In this document: in pieces, positions 54,954 to 62,759 of the stretch
Layout: each line of letters begins with the position of its first letter
Position numbering within the stretch: the first letter of the stretch is position 1
Assembly (NCBI RefSeq): GCF_905207245.1
Contig: NZ_CAJLKP010000006.1
Span: 1 to 64,000 of the forward strand
Reading direction: 5' to 3'
DNA from: an uncultured Bacteroides sp.
GTDB taxonomy: Bacteria > Bacteroidota > Bacteroidia > Bacteroidales > Bacteroidaceae
Length of the DNA stretch: 64,000 bases
Translations under genes and position numbers: made by a program
Notes under the pieces: generated by a model
Told to the model about the DNA's origin: nothing
Databases searched by the model: none
What the model saw: the letters and a program-made list of their open reading frames with translations, nothing else

Positions 54954-57152
54954 TTAGTCGTAGAAATTCCATGAAACACCCAGTCTGAGCAAGCTCGGAT
55001 TGATGGGGTAATGTGGTACGAGGAAAGAATTACGTGTACCCATTCCTTGGTTTGCATGGGAGTACATGGCAAAGAGACGTGTACGTTTCAGGTGTATGTT
55101 AGCATAAATGTTGACTATCGGATAACCACCGATTTCCACCTGGTCATTGTCCGGTTGCAGATGGAACTGCTGGATGGCAGGTGTATAAGCCGGTGCATGG
55201 TATTTGGTAAAATAGCGTACATCGGCGCCCAATTGCACGGTAAGTACCTTCTTTGCCATCGTGGTCAGGATGTAGAGATTGGAGTATAGTGAAATTTGTG
55301 GCAGAGGAAGCACTGTTTCATTGCTCGACTTCTGCCAGACTACTTCATTGTCCAAGTGGAAAATACCGGCGCGGAAATTTTGTTTCAGTGTGGCGGAAAG
55401 GACTTGTATGTTGCCGCTATGCTGTGTAGGCATGGCGCTTTGGTTGAAGTAAGTGTAGTTCTTTATATTTTCTACACCGGCGCGAAGATTGGTACCCCAC
55501 CGACCGATGTTAAGTTCACCTTCTACACGGGTGCGGAATTCTTTTTCCATATTGTCATTATCCCAAATATACAGGTTGGAATGGTAATGGCGCATGTAGA
55601 AAGAAGGTAATGTGTTTTTCACAAAACCTCGCACAATAAAATTGACCGTATCTTTCCAAAGGCGGAAATTCAAATCCATGTTTCCATTGACACGGAATTG
55701 TCCCAATGCTTTGTCCATGATACCTACTTCGCCGTCTACGGAATAGTGCAGGGTTTTGCCTTGTCGCTTGGCAAGTTCACCACCGACGAAGATTTCCTGT
55801 TCAGTGAAGCGGTCCACCGTTATGGAATCTTTGTTCATTAAGTCATAACGACTGTATTTATGCGAAATATAGGCGGTCAGTCCGGCCTTTGCATATTTAT
55901 TGAATCCTTCCAGCAAGGCTATGCCGAAGACGTTCTTCACGCTGAATGCTGTAGTGGAGTCACGACTGACACCAAATTTATTATAGTTAGCATTTTCGTT
56001 GGCCGCTTCTACCGAACGGAAATGGTGGCGTGACCGTTCCACTTTGATAGTATGGATAAAGCTCGTGACGGGAACGAATTCTTCAATAAAGTTCGTATCT
56101 TCCGGAAGAGAACTGCTGTTATTGAGGCTGTCCAAGCGGAGATTATTTGCCTGCATAAGGCTATCTGTCGAGAGACTGTCTGCTGACAACCCGATTGTGT
56201 TCAGGCTATCTGTCTCTACTGATGGTTTTATTTGTGCAGCAGTATTTGAGGAGGCAAAACTTTGTTGAATGCCATTCTTGGCTGCTTCTTCTTTCAACAC
56301 TCTTCGCGTGACCCCCAATCGGTAGCGCTGTGTAAGGTAAACATAAAAGTCTTTGTTGCGGTTTGAGGTTTGCTCCAGGTTTACCGGAATGGTAGTGGAT
56401 TCATACTCTTTCTTACCTTCTGCCATGGTGTCGGGGCGGGTGATATATCCGTCATTTGTTATACCGCCGTTCTCGTTCATCTTCATGAAGAAGTTGTTGT
56501 ATACGGCTTGTAACTGATAACGTTCGCCTATATAGCTTCCGAATATACCGGCATTGAAATATGAGGTGGACTGGTTGGCGTAATATCCACGTCCGTACAG
56601 GTAATCGACATTGAAACCGAAAGCCAAACGTTTGTTTACATTGACGGAGAAATAGGACTTGAACCGTTCTTCACCATTTATCTTGTTACCTGCTTTATAG
56701 TAAGTCAGATTTGTAAAAGGAACGTTGCTATTGGTGAAAAACATCTGGTCGGGACGGAAATAAAAACTGGAAAATGGTGCCAAAAAGATGGTCGGTTCAT
56801 CATCCTCACGGTCAAAGAAGATGCGCGAGAGGCGGGGAGAACCAAGATTACCCAGGAAATTATACTGCCCTGTCATTCCATCTACCATATTTGTATTCTG
56901 GAAATTCAGGTTGGCGGTATCGGCGGGTACGATTGTCCGGTTGCCCAGAGTCTCACTTATTTTCCACATATAGAGTTTGGGCGGAATGCTTTGCACGTCA
57001 GTGCTGGTGTCCAGGCTGTCCGGTTGTGTTGATGGGTCAATCTGATTTCCATAACGGTCACGGTTGTCCAGTGTATTGAGGGTACGCTGCGCCTGCACTG
57101 TCAGCAATCCCAATACGGATAGAAGTATGTATGTTAGTAGAATGCGTCTCAT
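54954..57152 (-). CDS. Putative porin (Porin_10 type)
   Basis: Outer-membrane protein of 732 residues from the ATG at 57150-57152 (MRRILLTYILL); the longer frame starts at a TTG inside the promoter. The signal peptide (ends VQAQ) precedes a long barrel domain with NFLGNLGSPRLSRIFFDR and many amphipathic strands, ending in GVSWNFYD. It resembles the Bacteroidetes putative porins of PF14121. The stretch at about 285-345 is Ser/Asp/Leu-rich and looks like a surface loop or linker. It leads a two-gene operon with the solute-binding-like gene. Confidence 0.83.
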   Translation of the reverse strand: MRRILLTYILLSVLGLLTVQAQRTLNTLDNRDRYGNQIDPSTQPDSLDTSTDVQSIPPKLYMWKISETLGNRTIVPADTANLNFQNTNMVDGMTGQYNFLGNLGSPRLSRIFFDREDDEPTIFLAPFSSFYFRPDQMFFTNSNVPFTNLTYYKAGNKINGEERFKSYFSVNVNKRLAFGFNVDYLYGRGYYANQSTSYFNAGIFGSYIGERYQLQAVYNNFFMKMNENGGITNDGYITRPDTMAEGKKEYESTTIPVNLEQTSNRNKDFYVYLTQRYRLGVTRRVLKEEAAKNGIQQSFASSNTAAQIKPSVETDSLNTIGLSADSLSTDSLMQANNLRLDSLNNSSSLPEDTNFIEEFVPVTSFIHTIKVERSRHHFRSVEAANENANYNKFGVSRDSTTAFSVKNVFGIALLEGFNKYAKAGLTAYISHKYSRYDLMNKDSITVDRFTEQEIFVGGELAKRQGKTLHYSVDGEVGIMDKALGQFRVNGNMDLNFRLWKDTVNFIVRGFVKNTLPSFYMRHYHSNLYIWDNDNMEKEFRTRVEGELNIGRWGTNLRAGVENIKNYTYFNQSAMPTQHSGNIQVLSATLKQNFRAGIFHLDNEVVWQKSSNETVLPLPQISLYSNLYILTTMAKKVLTVQLGADVRYFTKYHAPAYTPAIQQFHLQPDNDQVEIGGYPIVNIYANIHLKRTRLFAMYSHANQGMGTRNSFLVPHYPINPSLLRLGVSWNFYD

Positions 57153-57161
57153 AATTAGGCG

Positions 57162-57169
57162 CAAAGATA
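57162..57169 (-). promoter_or_regulatory. -7 box for the porin operon
   Basis: TATCTTTG on the minus strand ends only 9 bp before the porin ATG, so the mRNA would have almost no leader. No good -33 element is present. Confidence 0.5.
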
Positions 57170-57286
57170 CAATAAAATATTATTCGCTTGCGGAATTCAG
57201 CCTTTTTTGCCTATTTTTACAAACGTACTATATCAATTTCTCTCTTCCCGGAATGTATAAAATGACTTTTGACATCCATAAAAAAA

Positions 57287-57320
57287 TAGCCCTTGCAAAA
57301 AGAATTTATTGCAAGGGCTA
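57287..57320. terminator. Bidirectional terminator at the end of the kor operon
   Basis: TAGCCCTTGCAA (57287-57298) pairs perfectly with TTGCAAGGGCTA (57309-57320). T runs follow on both strands (TTTTTTTATGG on the minus strand). Confidence 0.92.
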
Positions 57321-57347
57321 ATTTTTTTATTGTAAGAGCTTATGGAA

Positions 57348-57890
57348 TTATACCTCTTTAATCAGTTCCATTCCTTTTTTAATTGCTTCTTCATTCATCG
57401 GTATCAAGTGATGATGGCGTTCGGGCAATGTTTTCTTCAAGCCTCTGAGTACACTGTCCAGTGTAACCATTGGTTTTAGTTTCAGCAATCCACCCAATAC
57501 AATCATGTTGAATGCTTTTGCGTTGTTCATTTCATTGGCTGCATCCATTGCGTCGATACGATATACTTTGATATCCTTGCGGGTAGGAGGATTGATGATG
57601 CCGTATCCGTCGTAAATCAGGATACCGCCTGACTTAACCTTATTCTCGAATTTCTCCAAAGAAGGTTGGTTCAGGATGATGGCGGCATCGTACTTGCTCA
57701 GGATAGGAGAGGAAATTTTCTCATCGCTTACAATAACCGTTACGTTGGCCGTACCACCGCGTTGTTCCGGTCCGTAAGCGGGCATCCAACTCACCTCTTT
57801 GCCTTCCATCAGTCCCGAATATGCCAAAATCTTTCCCATAGACAATACGCCTTGTCCACCGAAGCCTGCTATAATGATTTCTTCTTTCAT
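57348..57890 (-). CDS. korC: 2-oxoacid:ferredoxin oxidoreductase gamma subunit
   Basis: Gamma-type subunit of 180 residues of a 2-oxoacid:acceptor oxidoreductase. The GGQGVLSMGKILAYSG N terminus and the YGPEQRGGTANVTVIVSDE segment are family hallmarks. Together with KorA, KorB and KorD it oxidises 2-oxoglutarate to succinyl-CoA and reduces ferredoxin in the cytoplasm. The 2-oxoglutarate rather than 2-oxoisovalerate specificity is inferred from the operon form common in Bacteroidetes. Last gene of the operon; the next gene upstream, korB, is 98 bp away across a repeat element. Confidence 0.92.
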   Translation of the reverse strand: MKEEIIIAGFGGQGVLSMGKILAYSGLMEGKEVSWMPAYGPEQRGGTANVTVIVSDEKISSPILSKYDAAIILNQPSLEKFENKVKSGGILIYDGYGIINPPTRKDIKVYRIDAMDAANEMNNAKAFNMIVLGGLLKLKPMVTLDSVLRGLKKTLPERHHHLIPMNEEAIKKGMELIKEV

Positions 57891-57903
57891 TGTTCTTTTC
57901 TTT

Positions 57904-57983
57904 TAGTTAACGAAGTTACAGTTGACAAGTTGACGAGGAAGTATCTCCTTCTTGTTAACTTGTTCCCTCGTTTCCTTGTTAAC
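57904..57983. repeat. Intergenic GTTAAC/GTTGAC repeat element, copy 1
   Basis: The korB-korC gap holds GTTAAC at 57906, 57954 and 57978 and GTTGAC at 57921 and 57929. AGTTGACAAG (57920-57929) faces CTTGTTAACT (57951-57960), a 9/10 inverted repeat. The 18-mer CTTGTTAACTTGTTCCCT (57951-57968) recurs exactly in the gap upstream of korB. Confidence 0.75.
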
Positions 57984-57988
57984 TGATT

Positions 57989-58750
57989 TTATCTGTCTTT
58001 CAAGTCACCCAGCGGATAGAACGGGAACATGTGTTCTTCCATCCATTTGTTGGATTGTGCAGGAGTCTGCTTCCAGCCGGAGTTACAAGTAGAGACTATC
58101 TCTACCAGATTAGAACCTTTGCCTGCCATAGAGTTCTCAAATGCCTTGCGGATAGCCTTCTTTGCCTTGCGGATAGCACCGACAGTCTGTACACTCTGAC
58201 GGGTTACGTAAGCTGTTCCTTCCAGTTGTGCAGCAATGTCAGCCATCTTCAACGGATAACCGTGCAGATGTACGTCACGTCCGTAAGGGCTGGTAGAAGT
58301 CTTCATGCCGACCAGTGTGGTAGGAGCCATCTGGCCACCCGTCATACCATAAATGGCGTTGTTGATGAAGATAATGGTGATGTTCTCACCGCGGTTCAAT
58401 GCATGGATAGTCTCGGCAGTACCGATACATGCCAGGTCACCGTCGCCCTGATAGGTAAATACCAGGCGGTCCGGCCAGAGGCGCTTGATAGCGGTGGCAA
58501 GTGCGGGCGCACGTCCGTGTGCAGCTTCCTGCCAGTCAATGTCCAGATAGTTGTAGATGAACACGGCACATCCCACCGGGGAGATACCTACTGTTTTGTC
58601 TTCCATGCCCATTTCTTCGATTACTTCAGCTATCAGCTTGTGTACCACACCGTGGCTACATCCCGGACAGTAGTGCATGGGATTATCGTTCATCAGAGTC
58701 GGTTTCTTATAAACCAGATTCTCAGGCTTGATAATATCTTCTTTTGTCAT
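57989..58750 (-). CDS. korB: 2-oxoacid:ferredoxin oxidoreductase beta subunit (TPP-binding)
   Basis: Thiamine-pyrophosphate subunit of 253 residues. The iron-sulfur cysteines are visible in CPGCSHG, in SPVGCAV and in VSTCNSGW. The TPP/Mg motif is GDGDLACIGTAETIHALNRGENITI...NNAIYGMTGGQ (GDG to NN spacing of about 28 residues). It carries out the decarboxylation half of the reaction and holds the cluster that passes electrons on. It lies between the 57-aa membrane protein gene and korC, flanked on both sides by related intergenic repeat elements. Confidence 0.95.
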   Translation of the reverse strand: MTKEDIIKPENLVYKKPTLMNDNPMHYCPGCSHGVVHKLIAEVIEEMGMEDKTVGISPVGCAVFIYNYLDIDWQEAAHGRAPALATAIKRLWPDRLVFTYQGDGDLACIGTAETIHALNRGENITIIFINNAIYGMTGGQMAPTTLVGMKTSTSPYGRDVHLHGYPLKMADIAAQLEGTAYVTRQSVQTVGAIRKAKKAIRKAFENSMAGKGSNLVEIVSTCNSGWKQTPAQSNKWMEEHMFPFYPLGDLKDR

Positions 58751-58763
58751 AACTTTTGTTTTT

Positions 58764-58820
58764 TAAGTTGACAAGGCTTCAGTTTACGAGGCCCTTGTAT
58801 CTTGTTAACTTGTTCCCTTG
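58764..58820. repeat. Intergenic GTTAAC/GTTGAC repeat element, copy 2
   Basis: The gap upstream of korB has GTTGAC at 58767 and GTTAAC at 58804. It shares the 18-mer CTTGTTAACTTGTTCCCT (58801-58818), plus GTTGACAAG and ACGAGG, with the element downstream of korB. Confidence 0.75.
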
Positions 58821-58994
58821 TCACCTGTTGGTGAACCGTATAAAAAACTCCATCAGCTTGACGAATATTGCTGCGCCACAAACATAGATGAATAGTTTGA
58901 AATCATCTTTTGCAACGAAATATACGATGATAGCTGCTAAAGCGAGTATCATGAAGAGTATATTCAATACACTTCTTATTTTATCAGGGTTCAT
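58821..58994 (-). CDS. Small two-helix membrane protein in the kor operon (57 aa)
   Basis: An uninterrupted 57-codon frame starts at the ATG at 58992-58994, overlapping the korA stop codon by 4 bp (ATGA), and ends at a TGA at 58821-58823. It encodes MNPDKIRSVLNILFMILALA and continues with two hydrophobic segments (about 9-27 and 33-50) separated by AKDDFK, ending FIRFTNR. The length, coupled start and typical small-membrane-protein composition support a real gene. I do not recognise the family. It may dock the otherwise soluble Kor complex to the membrane, but that is a guess. Confidence 0.78.
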   Translation of the reverse strand: MNPDKIRSVLNILFMILALAAIIVYFVAKDDFKLFIYVCGAAIFVKLMEFFIRFTNR

Positions 58995-60076
58995 TTCTTT
59001 ATTATTTTTTCTTTCAACGCACTTACAATTTCTTCCGGATCGGGTACGATTCCGCCGAGGCGTCCGAAATGCTCTACTTGTACTTTACCATTCACAGCGA
59101 GGCGTACATCTTCAACCATCTGTCCGGCATTCAACTCGGTGACCAACATACCTTTTACCTTCTCGGCATAAGATGCGATGGCTTTTGTGGGGAATGGCCA
59201 AAGAGTAATGGGGCGTAATATACCGACTTTAATGCCTTCTTCGCGTGCAATTTCCATTGCTTTTTGTCCGATGCGGGCCATAGAACCGAATGCGATAATC
59301 AGATAATCGGCATCTTCACAATTGATTTCTTCGAAGCGTACTTCGTTTTCTTCTATCAGTTTGTACTTGGCCTGGAAGCGAATGTTGTTCTTTTCCATTT
59401 CTTCCGGTTTCAGTTCCAGAGAAGTGATGATATTGGGTTTGCGTCCGTTAGCCTTCCCGGTAGTAGCCCACGGGCATTGTTCAATAACTTCTGCATCGGT
59501 GCGGCGCGGCTTTTGCGGGGGCAATACCACCTTTTCCATCATCTGTCCGATAACACCGTCGGCAAGGATGATAGCCGGGTTGCGATATTTGAAGGCAAGG
59601 TCAAAAGCCAGTCCTACGAAATCCGCCATTTCCTGTACGGAAGCGGGGGCGAATGTAATCAGGCGGTAGTCACCGTGTCCTCCACCTTTTACGGTCTGGA
59701 AATAGTCTGCTTGGCTCGGTTGAATGGTTCCCAATCCGGGGCCGCCACGCATCACGTTTACAACCAGACAGGGCAATTCGGCACCTGCCAGATAAGAGAT
59801 ACCTTCTTGCTTCAAGCTGACACCGGGACTGGAAGATGACGTCAACACCATTTTTCCACTTCCGGCACCGCCGTACACCATATTAATAGCTGCCACTTCA
59901 CTTTCTGCCTGCAGCACCACCATACCGGTAGGTTCCCAGGGTTTCAGTTCGGCAAGAGTTTCCAATACTTCCGATTGCGGAGTAATAGGATAGCCGAAGT
60001 ATCCGTCCGCTCCGCAACGGATGGCTGCGTGGGCGATGGCTTCGTTTCCTTTCATTAATACAACTTCTTCTGCCAT
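58991..60076 (-). CDS. korA: 2-oxoacid:ferredoxin oxidoreductase alpha subunit
   Basis: Alpha subunit of 361 residues. The pyrimidine-binding-type domain starts with KGNEAIAHAAIRCGADGYFGYPITPQSEVLE, and the segments TSSSSPGVSLKQEGISY and RGGPGLGTIQPSQADYFQ are family hallmarks. The C-terminal transketolase-like domain begins near YLIIAFGSMARI. The downstream 57-aa gene overlaps its stop by 4 bp. The upstream ferredoxin gene ends 19 bp before its start. Confidence 0.95.
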   Translation of the reverse strand: MAEEVVLMKGNEAIAHAAIRCGADGYFGYPITPQSEVLETLAELKPWEPTGMVVLQAESEVAAINMVYGGAGSGKMVLTSSSSPGVSLKQEGISYLAGAELPCLVVNVMRGGPGLGTIQPSQADYFQTVKGGGHGDYRLITFAPASVQEMADFVGLAFDLAFKYRNPAIILADGVIGQMMEKVVLPPQKPRRTDAEVIEQCPWATTGKANGRKPNIITSLELKPEEMEKNNIRFQAKYKLIEENEVRFEEINCEDADYLIIAFGSMARIGQKAMEIAREEGIKVGILRPITLWPFPTKAIASYAEKVKGMLVTELNAGQMVEDVRLAVNGKVQVEHFGRLGGIVPDPEEIVSALKEKIIKK

Positions 60077-60095
60077 ATTCTACTGATTTACAGAT

Positions 60096-60323
60096 TTATT
60101 CAACTTTTACTTTATAAACAGAGATACATCCGTCCGGGCAAACCTGGGCGCACGACGCACAGCCGTTGCAGGTATCTTCCAGTATTTGGTGGGCATAGTT
60201 ATACCCTTTTACGTTCACCTCTTTGGTGAGGGCTATTACATGCAGAGGACAGGCTACCACGCATAGGTTGCAGCCTTTGCACCGTTCGGTGTCCACTACG
60301 ATTGCTCCTTTAATCTTTGCCAT
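60096..60323 (-). CDS. korD: Ferredoxin-type delta subunit, two [4Fe-4S] clusters
   Basis: Ferredoxin-like subunit of 75 residues with two complete CxxCxxCxxxCP motifs: CKGCNLCVVACP and CNGCASCAQVCP. It carries electrons from KorB to the soluble ferredoxin pool. It lies 21 bp after the TPR gene and 19 bp before korA. Confidence 0.94.
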   Translation of the reverse strand: MAKIKGAIVVDTERCKGCNLCVVACPLHVIALTKEVNVKGYNYAHQILEDTCNGCASCAQVCPDGCISVYKVKVE

Positions 60324-60344
60324 AATTCACGTTACTTTTATATG

Positions 60345-60620
60345 TTATTGATTGTACATATCCTTATTGAAGAAATTCAGGATATCCATTACCATACGGT
60401 GGGCTTCACGGGCGGGGCTGTCCGGATTGAGGTCGATGGCATATTGATAATTATTCAAAGCTTGCTGCCAATTTCCTTGTTTGCGATAGGCATTTCCCCG
60501 GAGATAGAAAGCCTCGTCCCGGTTAGTGGAACCGGTGGCCAGATATTCGTCAAGCAGTTGGATAGCTTCGACTACATTTCCCTGATTGATAAGCTCTTTG
60601 ATTGTATTCAGTTGCTCCAT
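60345..60620 (-). CDS. Small TPR protein heading the kor operon
   Basis: Protein of 91 residues made of about two and a half tetratricopeptide repeats (EAIQLLDEYLATGSTNRDEAFYLRGNAYRKQGNWQQALNNYQYAIDLNPDS). It has no signal peptide, so it is cytoplasmic. As first gene of the operon it may act in assembly of the Kor complex; that is inferred only from position. It is preceded by a -7 box at 60650-60657. Confidence 0.82.
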   Translation of the reverse strand: MEQLNTIKELINQGNVVEAIQLLDEYLATGSTNRDEAFYLRGNAYRKQGNWQQALNNYQYAIDLNPDSPAREAHRMVMDILNFFNKDMYNQ

Positions 60621-60649
60621 ATCGTATTGAATTCCGGATTATTGGAATA

Positions 60650-60657
60650 CAAAGATA
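60650..60657 (-). promoter_or_regulatory. -7 box of the kor operon
   Basis: TATCTTTG on the minus strand, 29 bp upstream of the TPR gene ATG. No clear -33 TTTG was found at the usual spacing. Confidence 0.55.
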
Positions 60658-60717
60658 GTTTTTATTTAGAGACAATAAGCAAGTATTCTGTGAAAAATAA
60701 GAAAAATGAGGAAATAA

Positions 60718-60768
60718 AAAGCCCGAAGTTGAATGAAATTCTATCAGAATGTCACAACTTCGGGCTTT
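60718..60768 (-). terminator. Rho-independent terminator after the GH28 gene
   Basis: AAAGCCCGAAGTTG (60718-60731) pairs perfectly with CAACTTCGGGCTTT (60755-60768) around a 23-base loop. On the minus strand TTTTTATTTCC follows. Confidence 0.9.
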
Positions 60769-60790
60769 AACTATGATAAATGTGAATTGT

Positions 60791-62194
60791 CTACTTTACA
60801 AGATTGCCGTTTATATAGAGGTTTTTGAACGTAACGTCTTTTGCACCTTTTATGTCATTTCCATCTTTGGCAACATTATTAAAATGGGAATCTTCAATGC
60901 TGATATTGTATACATGGTCATTGTTGTCGAGGCCGATAATGAGAACACCGAACTTGCTTTTTTCGCAAGTCACATTTTTTAGGTGCACGTTGCGGACGGT
61001 AGGAGTGAAGCCACGGTTGCAGTTCTCGCGGTTCTCATATTGCAGGTTGATACGCAGCACTGCTTCGCGGCACTGGCCTACGGTGACATTGCGCACGAAT
61101 ACGTTTTCAATCAGTCCGCCGCGACAGGTACTAGTCTTGATGCGGATGACTCGGTCAAGGTCGGGACTATCCATCTTACAGTTTTCTACATACAGGTTAC
61201 GGTATCCACCGGAGATTTCGCTGCCGATGACTACGCCACCGTGTCCTTTCTTCATATAGCAGCCGCGTACAATGATGTTTTCACTGGGAATGTCCCACTT
61301 GCGTCCGTCTTGGTTACGACCGGATTTGATGGCAATACAGTCGTCGCCGGTATCGAAAGTACAATTCTCTATTAATACGTTTTTACAAGATTCGGGGTCG
61401 CAGCCGTCACCGTTTGGACCACGGTTATAAACGTATACGCCACGCACGGTGAGACTTTCGCAGAATAGTGGGTGAATAACCCAAAAAGGAGAATTCAATA
61501 AAGTTACATCTTCTATCAGCACTGTATTACATGAGTACAGGTTGATGAGTTGCGGACGCAACCCGTCTTCAGGCGTCATTATGCGCTTATAAATGGGGGT
61601 GGAAGTTTCGCCGTACATCAACAGGCGTTCGCGTCCGCCGTTGCGCTGTGCCACCATGCCTTCTTTCCAGCCATAGCGGGGAGCACCGCACATAGGCCAC
61701 CAAGTATCATTGGAACCTTGCCCGTCAATGGTACCTTTACCGGTGATGGCGATATTTGTTTCACCATAAGCATAAATCAGCGGGTGGGCATTATAGCAGT
61801 CTATCCCTTCCCAACGGGTGATAACTCCGGGAAAGTAGAGGCTCTGGTCGGTTGAAAATTTCAATATGGCTCCTTCTTCTACATGAAAGTTGACGTTACT
61901 TTTCAGCGTGATGGGACCTGTATAGAATGTGCCCTTGGGAACTATAACCGTGCCGCCTCCATTCAGGCAACAGGTTACTATGGCTTGGTTGATTGCCTCA
62001 TGACAAGGTGCATCGGGAGTATCCGGTTTGGCGCCGAAGTCCGTGATGAGATACGTTTGCTTGGGGAAAGATGTTTTCTTGATTTGCTTTTCAATCTTTG
62101 CACTCTCCTTGAAGGCTTTATCGAAGTCTATCGGGTTGGCGATTGCCAATGAGGCCGAGAGAAGCAGGGAAAGAATTCCGAATACTTTTTTCAT
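60791..62194 (-). CDS. GH28 polygalacturonase-family enzyme
   Basis: Glycoside hydrolase family 28 enzyme of 467 residues with a right-handed beta-helix. The signal peptide is MKKVFGILSLLLSASLAIAN. The catalytic block is kept: GPNGDGCDPESC (first Asp), DTGDDCIAIKSG (the DD pair), GHGGVVIGSE (the GHG loop) and RIKT. These residues are those of galacturonan or rhamnogalacturonan hydrolases; exo or endo mode cannot be read. It stands alone, with no SusC/SusD genes nearby, and has its own -7 box and terminator. It is not part of the xylan locus. Confidence 0.9.
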   Translation of the reverse strand: MKKVFGILSLLLSASLAIANPIDFDKAFKESAKIEKQIKKTSFPKQTYLITDFGAKPDTPDAPCHEAINQAIVTCCLNGGGTVIVPKGTFYTGPITLKSNVNFHVEEGAILKFSTDQSLYFPGVITRWEGIDCYNAHPLIYAYGETNIAITGKGTIDGQGSNDTWWPMCGAPRYGWKEGMVAQRNGGRERLLMYGETSTPIYKRIMTPEDGLRPQLINLYSCNTVLIEDVTLLNSPFWVIHPLFCESLTVRGVYVYNRGPNGDGCDPESCKNVLIENCTFDTGDDCIAIKSGRNQDGRKWDIPSENIIVRGCYMKKGHGGVVIGSEISGGYRNLYVENCKMDSPDLDRVIRIKTSTCRGGLIENVFVRNVTVGQCREAVLRINLQYENRENCNRGFTPTVRNVHLKNVTCEKSKFGVLIIGLDNNDHVYNISIEDSHFNNVAKDGNDIKGAKDVTFKNLYINGNLVK

Positions 62195-62237
62195 GTGTTT
62201 CCTGTTTTTCTGTTAAATGGTTATTAGATGTTGATGG

Positions 62238-62245
62238 CAAAGATA
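62238..62245 (-). promoter_or_regulatory. -7 box for the GH28 gene
   Basis: TATCTTTG on the minus strand, 43 bp upstream of the GH28 start codon. A possible GTTG -33 element lies 17 bp further, slightly closer than usual. Confidence 0.45.
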
Positions 62246-62486
62246 AGCGGAGAACCCCATTGCAACAGGTGAGTTTTTGATAGAAAATGTGTAATATTTG
62301 ACGGAAGTACAAACAAGAGGTGAGTTTACGTATCATAAGACGGGAAAAAGGAATAATTAGTTGCTTCATAGCCGGTAAATCTATAAATTTATGCGCTGTA
62401 AAATTAGATATAGTAAGGAATGAAAAATAGATGGATATCGAACTCACGTTAATAAGGTAGATATACTATCATTTTGAATATAAACG
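62246..62486. other. Gene-free stretch
   Basis: The 367 bp between the GH28 start and the 65-aa gene hold no convincing gene. A 109-codon frame on the minus strand overlaps the GH28 promoter and signal-peptide region and has no family features. Apart from the -7 box and the hairpin at 62487-62534, I see nothing in it. Confidence 0.6.
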
Positions 62487-62534
62487 AATCGGTCCGCATC
62501 TCAGACAAATTATTCTCTGAGATGCGGACCGATT
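62487..62534 (-). terminator. Long perfect hairpin after the 65-aa gene
   Basis: AATCGGTCCGCATCTCAGA (62487-62505) pairs perfectly over 19 bp with its complement at 62516-62534. It lies 27 bp past the stop of the 65-aa gene. The left arm is nearly identical (15 of 16 bases) to that of the hairpin after rpiB. Confidence 0.8.
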
Positions 62535-62561
62535 GTGTCTTAGTGTCTTAAGTGGCTTTGA

Positions 62562-62759
62562 TTACTTGTCCGAAGTTTTCGTTTCTTTATAAATTTTCCG
62601 TAGTAATCGCCGGGCCGGTACGGCTTTGATTTCTCCGTCGGGCGTGCCTTGAATCACGTCCTCGTTGCGCAAAGCTTTTTCTTCGAGCATTCTTCGTTCG
62701 GCAAGCGCCAATCCGTAGTGCAGTTTGCGGCTCAATTCTTTTCTCTCGTCATCTGACAT
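62562..62759 (-). CDS. 65-aa protein coupled to a zeta-toxin-like kinase
   Basis: Protein of 65 residues starting MSDDERKELSRKLHYGLALAERRML, highly charged and predicted to be helical. I do not recognise the family. Its start codon lies inside the zeta-like gene (11-bp overlap, ATGTCAGATGA), so translation is coupled. An antitoxin role is possible, but classical epsilon antitoxins are longer and encoded upstream of zeta. Without that match the role stays open. Confidence 0.72.
   Translation of the reverse strand: MSDDERKELSRKLHYGLALAERRMLEEKALRNEDVIQGTPDGEIKAVPARRLLRKIYKETKTSDK

Noticed and set aside
58031..58771. 246-codon frame antisense to korB
   Set aside because: Open only as a by-product of korB codon bias; korB itself has all family motifs.
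62118..62447. 109-codon frame on the minus strand upstream of GH28
   Set aside because: It overlaps the GH28 signal peptide in another frame and the GH28 promoter; composition is not protein-like.
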